Positions 57,326 to 64,000 of a DNA stretch of 64,000 nucleotides are shown here, in pieces; the first letter of the stretch is position 1, and each line of letters opens with the position of its first letter. The notes under the pieces were generated by a model. It was not told the origin of the DNA and ran no database searches. It saw only the letters and a list, made by a program, of their open reading frames with translations. The stretch spans positions 1 through 64,000 of the forward strand of contig CAJJCA010000006.1 of assembly GCA_905182575.1 (NCBI GenBank). The letters run 5' to 3'. The DNA comes from an uncultured Flavobacteriaceae bacterium. GTDB lineage: Bacteria; Bacteroidota; Bacteroidia; Flavobacteriales; Flavobacteriaceae. A program made the translations under genes and the position numbers.

Positions 57326-58216
57326 TTATCTTAAGGAAGGTTTTTTCGAAACCAGAAAAACCCCAGATAAAGTCAAAATACAGGCGACAATTTTTATTGT
57401 ATCAATAAAGTCATTCCCTGAAGCAACCGCATAGGAAATCGCGATGAGGGGTTGCGCATAGGCAAAAACACCAAAAGTTGAAGCTTGTAAAGTTTTTAGG
57501 GCATAAAAAGAAAGAAGATAAGTCATGAAGGTTGTCCCGACAATTACAAATCCAATTCTCCAAATGGCATCAAAAGGAAGGCTGGGGAAATCGATTTCAT
57601 TAAACTCGCTAATGGAAAGCGGAAATGTGATAATGAATCCCGAAAGAAACATCCACTTCATGATGGTGACAGTGCTGTATTTTTGGGTTAAGGGCTTAAT
57701 TACAATTACATAGGCAGCATAAAAACTAGAGTTCACCATGAATAGAATATTTCCCAGTACGATATTTGGCGCGTTTGGGGTATTCTCTTTCACTGATATC
57801 ACTAATAAGAGGGCGCCTAGAAAGCCTAATAAAACTCCGTATACTTTTCTCTTACTTATTTTTTCACCGAGAAATATGTAAGAAAGCACCAATATCATAA
57901 TCGGGACAAGGGTGGCGAAAATCCCACTGTTTACTGGAGTTGAAAGCTGAAGGCCTTTGAAGAAGGACAACATGTTAATGCACATTCCCAAGAGCGATCC
58001 AATAAATATTTTCATGAAATCTCCCCGATCAATTTTTTCTTTTTTCAAGAATAAACTGATCAGCCAAAAAAGGATTGCCGCTCCAGAAAGGCGCATGAAA
58101 ACAAATCCAAACGCACCAACATAATGCGGCATGATTACTTTCGCAACGGTATGGTTTAAACCATAAATAGTGGCGGTACCCGTAGCGGCCAAAAGCGCCC
58201 AAAATCTACTGCTCAT
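57326..58216 (-). CDS. EamA/DMT family transporter
   Basis: About 296 residues if it starts at MSSRFWALLAATGTATIYGLNHTVAKVI (58216); the track start at 58261 adds residues of unlikely origin. There are ten hydrophobic helices in two EamA repeats: FGFVFMRLSGAAILFWLIS, SGIFATLVPIMILVLSYIFLGEKISKRKVYGVLLGFLGALLL, and in the second half FAYAQPLIAISYA. It probably exports a metabolite; the substrate is unknown. The start overlaps the end of the ArsC-like gene by 11 bases, so the two are probably co-transcribed. Confidence 0.88.
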   Translation of the reverse strand: MSSRFWALLAATGTATIYGLNHTVAKVIMPHYVGAFGFVFMRLSGAAILFWLISLFLKKEKIDRGDFMKIFIGSLLGMCINMLSFFKGLQLSTPVNSGIFATLVPIMILVLSYIFLGEKISKRKVYGVLLGFLGALLLVISVKENTPNAPNIVLGNILFMVNSSFYAAYVIVIKPLTQKYSTVTIMKWMFLSGFIITFPLSISEFNEIDFPSLPFDAIWRIGFVIVGTTFMTYLLSFYALKTLQASTFGVFAYAQPLIAISYAVASGNDFIDTIKIVACILTLSGVFLVSKKPSLR

Positions 58217-58562
58217 TGATCCAGTTTCTAGCTTGTTCAACCGTATTTTTACTGTTACCAATAAAATATTTATTTTTGTAAACCAATACAGGGCGTTTTA
58301 AAAAAGTATAATGATCTAGTAAAAGATCGCGATAATCATCTTCGGTTAATTCTTTGTCCTTGAGGTGAGGTTGCTTTAACAGCTGCGCCCTTTTGTTTAT
58401 TAAAGACTCATAGCTTCCCGCAGCTTCGTATAATCGTGATAATTGTTCGGAGTTAAGCGGGTGTTTTTTGATATCAATAAGCGCTATTTCATGGGGGAGA
58501 TTTAACTCTTTTTGTATTCTTTTACAAGTATCACAACTGCTTAAATAGAGAAAAAAATTCAT
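58206..58562 (-). CDS. ArsC/Spx-family thioredoxin-fold protein
   Basis: This 118-residue protein begins MNFFLYLSSCDTCKRIQKELNL with a CxxC active site (CDTC). It has SYESLINKRAQLLKQPHLKDKELTEDDYRDLLLDHYTFLKRPVLVYKNKYFIGNSKNTVEQ, the ArsC/Spx/YffB pattern. The family includes arsenate reductases and RNA polymerase-binding Spx. No arsenic operon is nearby, so a redox role is at least as likely. It is in front of the DMT transporter gene. Confidence 0.88.
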   Translation of the reverse strand: MNFFLYLSSCDTCKRIQKELNLPHEIALIDIKKHPLNSEQLSRLYEAAGSYESLINKRAQLLKQPHLKDKELTEDDYRDLLLDHYTFLKRPVLVYKNKYFIGNSKNTVEQARNWINEQ

Positions 58563-58631
58563 TTTAATTGATTGACATTACAAAGTAATATCATTTTTAT
58601 TTAATTGAAGACAAATTACTTTAAAATCCAA

Positions 58632-58639
58632 TACCTTTG
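58632..58639 (+). promoter_or_regulatory. -7 promoter element for the cystathionine gamma-synthase-type gene
   Basis: TACCTTTG at 58632-58639 is a perfect TAnnTTTG, 24 bases before the ATG at 58664. A TTG at 58605-58607 is 24 bases upstream, longer than the usual 19-21. Confidence 0.55.
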
Positions 58640-58663
58640 TAGTACTTATAAAAACTCGTTTTG

Positions 58664-59813
58664 ATGAAGAAGAAGCTTAGATTTAATAGCGCGACAATAC
58701 ACGGAGGTCAAACTCCTGATCCTGCATATGGAGCAGTAATGCCTCCCATTTATCAAACCTCTACCTATGCACAAAGCAGCCCAGGAGATCATAAAGGTTT
58801 TGAATACAGCCGAACGCACAACCCCACACGGTCAGCTTTGGAGCGATCAATAGCCAGTATTGAAAATGGTCAACATGGCTTGACTTATGCCTCAGGACTT
58901 GCCGCTATGGATGCAGTAATGAAGCTATTTAGCCCTGGGGATGAGGTTATCTCTACAAATGATTTATACGGAGGCTCTTATCGTCTTTTCACTAAAATAT
59001 TTGAGAATTACGGACTAAAATTCCATTTTGTAGACATGCAAGATCCAAACCATGTTGCAGAATATGTAAATAAAAACACAAAACTTATTTGGGTAGAAAC
59101 TCCAACCAATCCGATGATGAATATCATCGATATCAAAGGAATGGCTGCCCTAGCAAAGTTAAAGAATGTTCTTTTAGCGGTGGACAATACATTCGCTTCT
59201 CCTTATCTTCAACAACCACTAGATTTGGGAGCCGATATTGTAATGCATTCTGCAACAAAATATTGCAGGTCACAGTGATGTGGTTCTTGGATTGTTGGTC
59301 GTAAACGATGATGAATTACAAGAAAAACTTGCCTTTATACAGAATGCCAGTGGAGCGATTCCAGGACCGATGGATAGTTTTTTAACCCTTAGGGGAATCA
59401 AGACTTTACACGTCAGAATGCAAAGACATTCTGAAAATGGAGCTGCAATTGCCAACTATTTAAACCAACATTCTAAAATTGAAAAAGTATATTGGCCAGG
59501 TTTTGAATCCCATCCAAACCATCAAATTGCTAAAGACCAAATGAATGATTTTGGTGGGATGATTTCCTTTGTTCCTAAAGGAGGCGACCGTGCTACTGCA
59601 ATAAAAATTGTTGAAAAAATGGAAGTTTTCACGCTTGCCGAATCCTTAGGTGGTGTGGAGAGTTTGGCTGGGCATCCTGCCAGTATGACGCATGCTTCTA
59701 TTCCAAAAGAGGAACGAGAAAAAAGTGGTGTTGTTGACGGATTAATTAGATTAAGTGTCGGAATTGAGGATGCGCAGGACTTGATTGAAGACCTAGAACA
59801 AGCCATCGGGTAA
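58664..59813 (+). CDS. Cystathionine gamma-synthase/lyase-type PLP enzyme, frameshifted
   Basis: About 383 residues, in ORFs 58661-59278 and 59280-59813. Motifs: NSATIHGGQTPDPAYGAVMPPIYQTSTYAQ, FEYSRTHNPTRSALERSIASIENG, GGSYRLF, WVETPTNPMMNIIDI, LAVDNTFASPYLQQPLDLGADIVMHSATKY with the PLP Lys, and ESLGGVESLAGHPASMTHASIPKEER. Two bases seem missing near 59261 (restoring KYIAGHSDVVLG). The fold class includes MetB, MetC and MGL, so the reaction is gamma-replacement or elimination on sulfur amino acids. A separate promoter drives it. The neighbours are unrelated. Confidence 0.9.
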
Positions 59814-59834
59814 TAATTTCCAGACGTGTTAAAA

Positions 59835-60597
59835 ATGGAACTCCAAAATAACAAAAAAATATATTTTTCTTCTGACAATCACTTGGGAGCGCCCAACAAT
59901 GAGGAAAGTCGCTTAAGAGAGAAAAAATTTATTTCATTGGTTAGAGCATGTCCGAAAAGATGCTCAAGCAATTTATTTATTAGGAGATCTTTTTGATTTT
60001 TGGTTTGAATACAAAACAGTAGTCCCAAAAGGCTTTGTCAGGGTTTTCAGTAAGCTTGCTGAAATTGTAGATTCAGGAATCCCGATTGTTTTTTTTGTGG
60101 GAAATCACGACATGTGGATGGACGATTATTTCCAAAAAGAATTGGGCATAACAGTACACTTCAAACCCATCGAGTTAACCATAGATAAAACCTCTTTTTT
60201 TATTGGACATGGAGACGGTTTGGGACCTGGAGATAAAGGGTACAAAAGAATGAAAAGAGTATTTACGAATTCTTTTGCAAAAAGGCTTTACCGGTGGATA
60301 CATCCTGATTTGGGGATGCGTCTTGGAAAACGACTTTCCATTAAAAATAAACTCATTACAAAAAAAGAAGATATTAAGTTTTTAGTGGAGGAAAAAGAAT
60401 GGTTGGTAATCTATAGTAGGAGAAAGCTCAAAGAAAAGCATTTCGACTATTTTATTTTTGGTCACCGCCATTTACCTTTAGAAATCGAATTAGAAAAAAA
60501 CTCAAAATATATAAATCTTGGCGATTGGATTACTTACTTTACCTATGGAGTTTTCGATGGCAATTCAGTGGAACTAAAAACTTGGAAAAACAACTAA
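59835..60597 (+). CDS. UDP-2,3-diacylglucosamine diphosphatase (LpxH-like), frameshifted
   Basis: The gene starts at the ATG 59835 (MELQNNKKIYFSSDNHLGAPNNEESRLREKKFI). Removing one T near 59932 restores HWLEHVRKDAQAIYLLGDLFDFWFEYK, which joins the track ORF from 60097. Metal-binding calcineurin-fold motifs are SDNHLG, GDLFDFW, GNHDMW, HGDGLG and GHRHLP. The protein has about 253 residues. LpxH cleaves UDP-diacylglucosamine in lipid A synthesis. It lies 21 bases after the PLP enzyme gene and 4 bases before hflX, so it may share their transcript. Confidence 0.9.
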
Positions 60598-60601
60598 TTC
60601 T

Positions 60602-61817
60602 ATGATTGAAGAAAAATCTTTTGAGTTAGAAAAAACAGTCTTAGTAGGAATTATAAACAGTAGTCAAGACGAGGTTAAATCAAAAGAATACTTAGACGAA
60701 CTGGAGTTTTTGGTTCACACCGCGGGCGGCGAAGTATTAAAAAGATTTGTTCAAAAAATGCAATCCTCCAACCCCAAAACGTTTATTGGGTCGGGTAAAA
60801 TTAGAGATGTAGAAGCTTATGGTGATGAAAACGAAATCACGACAGTCGTTTTTGATGACGAACTGACCCCAGCCCAACAAGGAAACATCGAAAAAATATT
60901 ACGATGCAAGGTTCTTGATCGTACCGGTCTTATCCTAGATATTTTTGCTCAAAGAGCCCAAACTAGCTATGCCAGAACACAGGTTGAGTTGGCGCAATAC
61001 CAGTATTTACTTCCTCGCCTCAAGGGACTTTGGACGCACCTTGAAAGACAAAAAGGAGGAATTGGAATGCGAGGACCTGGAGAAACTGAAATTGAGACTG
61101 ATAGAAGAATTGTTCGGGATAAGATTACATTATTAAAAAAGAAATTGGTCACCATTGACCGTCAAATGTCAACTCAAAGAGGAAACCGAGGCGCCTTGGT
61201 TCGGGTAGCTTTGGTGGGGTATACTAATGTTGGAAAATCTACCTTAATGAATGTCATCGCTAAGAGTGATGTCTTTGCAGAAAACAAACTTTTTGCGACG
61301 CTAGACACCACCGTTAGAAAAGTTGTCATTGGAAATCTCCCTTTTCTTTTGAGTGACACCGTTGGGTTTATCCGCAAACTTCCCACCCAATTGGTGGAAT
61401 CTTTTAAAGGCACTTTGGATGAGGTTAAGGAAGCTGACCTACTCCTTCATGTAGTGGACATTTCGCACCCTAATTTTGAAGAGCATATTGAGTCAGTAAA
61501 TCAGATTTTGAGTGAACATTAAAAGTTTTGATAAACCTACGTTGATGGTTTTCAATAAGATTGACGCTTATAATGCTGCTCCTTGGGATGATGCAGAATT
61601 GATAGAACAACGCTCTGAAAAACACTATTCTCTAGAAGAGTGGCAAAAAACTTGGATGCATAAGGTTAATGGAAATGCTGTTTTTATTTCCGCTTTAAGC
61701 AAAGAAAATCTTGAACAGTTTAGGAAACGAGTTTATGCCGATATTCGGGACATTCACGTTACCCGATTCCCCTACAACCAGTTCCTCTATCCCGAAGGAT
61801 TGGACGAGATGCAATAG
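60602..61817 (+). CDS. hflX: GTPase HflX, frameshifted
   Basis: About 405 residues, in ORFs 60602-61522 and 61512-61817. Removing one A near 61518 turns SEH into SDIKSFDKPTLMVFNKID and rejoins the frame. Motifs: GGEVLKRFVQ, the HflX N-terminal domain with LDRTGLILDIFAQRAQT and GGIGMRGPGETEIE, then the G1 GYTNVGKST, G3 DTVGFIRKLP and G4 NKID. HflX is a ribosome-associated GTPase that splits stalled ribosomes. It lies after the LpxH-like gene; a promoter of its own is not evident. Confidence 0.94.
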
Positions 61818-61972
61818 ATTCTTTCTTGAAAATTATTTTTTATCAACCACTGCCTAACAAATTCTTTAGATAACTTTTAATTTAAAAATGTAAGTTCTAT
61901 TCCCACACTATTTTTATATTTTTTAATACATTGTATGAATATCAAATAAACCTTGTTTTAATTAATCAAAAA

Positions 61973-63339
61973 ATGAAAAAGATAATTCTCCTTATCGCTA
62001 TTTATTTGGTTTCAAACGGAATAAATGCGCAACAGAAAAAGATTTGGGATGAAACCAAAGAAGAAAAAACGGAACGCCTTGCCTGGTGGACTAACGATCG
62101 TTTTGGAATGTTTATTCATTGGGGATCTTATTCTTTAGCGAGCAGACACGAATGGGTTAAGAAACACGAAGTAATTGATGATGTAACCTATAAGAAGTAC
62201 TTTGATAATTTCAATCCAGATTTATACAATCCCAGAGAATGGGCAAAATTGGCCAAAGCTGCCGGAATGAAGTATGCGGTAATCACAACTAAACACCATG
62301 AAGGTTTTACCTTGTTTGATTCTGATTTCACAGAATATAATGTAACAAACACTCCTTATGGAAAAGATGCTCTCAAAGAATGGGTCGATGCTTTTAGAGA
62401 AGAAGGTTTGAAAATCGGGTTTTATTATTCATTGATTGATTGGCATCATCCCGAATATACAATCGACAGGGTTCACCCCTTAAAGCCAAAAAACAAAGAA
62501 GATTATAAGGCGCTAAATAAAGAAAGGGACATGTCCGTTTATCGAGAATACTTGATGAACCAGGTGACGGAAATATTGACCAATTATGGAAAGGTTGACA
62601 TGTTATGGTTAGACTATTCCTTTCCCGATTATGTAAAGTCAAGTTTACGCAGATTTGTTCAATTAAACTCATAAAAAAGGTTCGAAAGCTTCAGCCTGAG
62701 ATCATCGTAAACGACAGACTTGATTTAAAAGAATATTGGGGTGGATGGGATTTCACAACGCCTGAACAGTTTAAAGTCAAAGAATGGCCCACCTTCGAAG
62801 GAGAAAAAATCCCTTGGGAAACTTGTCAAACTTTTAGTGGTTCTTGGGGGTATTATCGAGATGAACTTAAATGGAAGGACAACAAACAATTGTTGGTTTT
62901 GTTGATAGAATCGGTAAGTAAAGGAGGTAATCTTTTGCTGAATGTAGGCCCTACTGGAAGAGGGACCATCGACTATCGCGCAGAAAATGCATTATCTGAA
63001 ATTGGCGACTGGATGAGGTTCAATAATAGGGCCATTTACGGTTGTACTCAGGCGCCTGAAGCTTTTGAGGTTCCAGACAATTCATTGCTGACTTATAATC
63101 CTGAGACAAACAGGCTCTACATTCATTTGCTAGATTATCCGCTTCAGAATTTCACCTTGAAAGGAATGAAAGGAAAAATTAAATATATACAGTTCTTACA
63201 TGATGCTTCAGAAATAAAAATCTCAAATCCAGTGGGACATTGGATTAAGGAGGAAGTGGCTGAAGGAGATGTAAATTTAGTTTTACCGGTTACCAAGCCT
63301 CCAGTTGAAGTGCCTGTAATAGAGGTGTTTTTAAAATAA
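61973..63339 (+). CDS. Alpha-L-fucosidase, GH29, frameshifted
   Basis: The start is MKKIILLIAIYLVSNGINAQQKK at 61973, a signal peptide, so the enzyme is periplasmic or secreted. GH29 signatures: RFGMFIHWGSYSLASRHEW, EWAKLAKAAGMKYAVITTKHHEGFTLFDS, GFYYSLIDWHHPEY, VDMLWLDYSFPDY (the probable nucleophile region), ESVSKGGNLLLNVGPTGRGTI. The frame changes near 62640. About 455 residues in total. It removes terminal L-fucose from glycans. No SusC/SusD pair, transporter or regulator is adjacent, so its polysaccharide target is open. Confidence 0.9.
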
Positions 63340-63371
63340 ATTGATTTTAAACATTGGGTTGAAGTAAATGA

Positions 63372-63713
63372 TCGGAATATCCTCTTAAAATCCCTGGAGG
63401 AATTTCCTATCAAGATTTAAATGCATTATTAGATAATGCAATGTATGGAAATTATAAATTTTTGTATTTATCTCCTGAAAGGTTGCAGCAAGAATTAGTG
63501 CAGAATTGCATCAAGCAAATGAATGTAAATTTAATCGCGATTGATGAGGCACATTGTATTTCTCAATGGGGAAACGATTTTAGGCCAGCTTATAAAAACT
63601 GCAACATCCTAAGAACATTTTTTCCATTAGTGCCTATGATCGCTTTAACTGCCTCTGCGACGCCAGAAGTAGTAGCGGATACTGTTCTCCAATTAAAATT
63701 AGATTTGGATTAA
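63372..63713 (+). pseudogene. RecQ DNA helicase internal fragment
   Basis: An open stretch reads GGISYQDLNALLDNAMYGNYKFLYLSPERLQQ, IAIDEAHCISQWGNDFRPAYKN and LVPMIALTASATPEVVADTVLQL, the RecQ region from motif Ib to motif III, including the DEAH box. The Walker A (motif I) part, the second RecA domain and the RQC/HRDC domains are absent. A stop lies at 63711-63713 after LKLDLD. It is truncated at both ends, about 110 codons of more than 600, so it is a degraded copy rather than a frameshift case. Confidence 0.85.
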
Positions 63714-63800
63714 CCAAACATATACCAAACCTTACGATAGTTGGGGAACAATTGTGTTAAATAAATCTATAAATAGAGTTTCATTTTAAACACCTAATGT

Positions 63801-64000
63801 TTATGGCATTCGGTGACCCTGACTGGCTACCAAAAGAGAAAACCAATCAATTTCATCCAAAACAATATCAACAGCTCTTAAAGATTTTTTAATTCTTTCC
63901 ACTTTTGTTGTCCCAATGACAGGATGAATGCCAGCAGGATGCCGCATCAGCCAGGCTAAAATCAACTCATCCTCATCGGCATCATATTTCTTTAGAAGTG
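63801..64000 (-). CDS. Aldo/keto reductase C-terminal part (runs off the window)
   Basis: On the minus strand a frame enters from the window end and reads LKKYDADEDELILAWLMRHPAGIHPVIGTTKVERIKKSLRAVDIVLDEIDWFSLLVASQGHRMP and TAA at 63801-63803. HPAGIHPVIGTTKVERI is the end motif of YdhF-like aldo/keto reductases, where the 2'-phosphate of NADP binds. Only about 66 residues lie in the window. The substrate is unknown. Confidence 0.82.
   Translation of the reverse strand, partial: LLKKYDADEDELILAWLMRHPAGIHPVIGTTKVERIKKSLRAVDIVLDEIDWFSLLVASQGHRMP

Noticed and set aside
58206-58562. Arsenate reductase in an arsenic resistance operon
   Set aside because: No arsenite exporter or ArsR-type regulator is nearby; the ArsC/Spx fold alone does not show arsenic use.
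1327-61520. Programmed ribosomal frameshifting as the cause of split genes
   Set aside because: The changes occur in unrelated genes, at different sequence contexts and in both directions, without shared slippery sites.
61973-63339. GH29 fucosidase as part of a polysaccharide utilisation locus
   Set aside because: No SusC/SusD pair, sulfatase, transporter or regulator lies beside it in the window.
1-64000. Search for tRNA, rRNA, CRISPR arrays and intact insertion sequences
   Set aside because: No tandem spaced repeats, cloverleaf-like sequences with CCA ends, ribosomal RNA motifs or transposase motifs were noticed by reading. A tRNA scan and IS search would be decisive.

Overview
The window reads as chromosomal DNA of a member of the Bacteroidota, most likely a marine-type Flavobacteriaceae. 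It is AT-rich. Several genes carry the Bacteroidota housekeeping promoter box TAnnTTTG, many secreted proteins are lipoproteins, and the gene neighbourhoods are flavobacterial: rplU-rpmA, rplM-rpsI-rpsB-tsf, sufA-sufBCDSE-sufT-DUF2480, and greA-HIT-histidine kinase-DUF3127. Lycopene cyclase and a polyprenyl synthase suggest a carotenoid-pigmented cell. No rRNA, tRNA, CRISPR array or intact insertion sequence was seen.

Layout. 1-7.7 kb: surface polysaccharide genes, first a UDP-L-QuiNAc/FucNAc-type set (CapE-like dehydratase, RmlD-like reductase, 2-epimerase, WbuB-like glycosyltransferase), then rmlA-C-D-B for dTDP-L-rhamnose. 7.8-8.7 kb: ribosomal proteins L21 (with a histone-like tail) and L27. 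8.7-12 kb: serine hydrolase, ahcY and a phosphopantetheinyl transferase. 12.0-13.3 kb: a scrambled AT-rich patch with gene remnants and a methyltransferase. 13.3-26.8 kb: housekeeping genes (Rieske-like lipoprotein, greA, HIT, histidine kinase, DUF3127, tsf, rpsB, rpsI, rplM, polA, dxs, tadA, csp, aspS). 26.9-33.4 kb: a TetR-RND tripartite efflux operon. 33.5-37.6 kb: polyprenyl synthase, lycopene cyclase, ZIP transporter, thiL. 37.7-40.3 kb: two secreted repeat proteins. 40.4-46.8 kb: the SUF iron-sulfur operon. 46.9-50.3 kb: glycosyltransferase, then nadD, gmk and yicC. 50.3-57.2 kb: a sugar-oxidation locus (DUF1080 hydrolase, isomerases, Gfo/Idh/MocA oxidoreductase, GMC dehydrogenase with its small subunit, cytochrome c). 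57.3-64 kb: DMT transporter, ArsC/Spx-like protein, cystathionine gamma-synthase type enzyme, LpxH-like hydrolase, hflX, GH29 fucosidase, a RecQ fragment and the end of an aldo/keto reductase.

The most interesting candidate system is the 50.3-57.2 kb locus. It combines an FAD-dependent GMC dehydrogenase, its Tat-signal-bearing small subunit and a cytochrome c lipoprotein with a DUF1080 (3-keto-disaccharide hydrolase) lipoprotein, two TIM-barrel isomerases and a Gfo/Idh/MocA oxidoreductase. This is what an oxidation-first (3-keto) route of glycoside cleavage would need.

Caution on quality: about twenty genes, including essential ones (polA, ahcY, sufB, sufD), are split by frame changes. Nearly all that I checked are repaired by adding or removing one base. 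This points to an indel-rich sequence rather than mass gene death. I annotate these genes at full extent and flag each one. All functional calls come from reading the sequence and from knowledge of the families; no database search was run.
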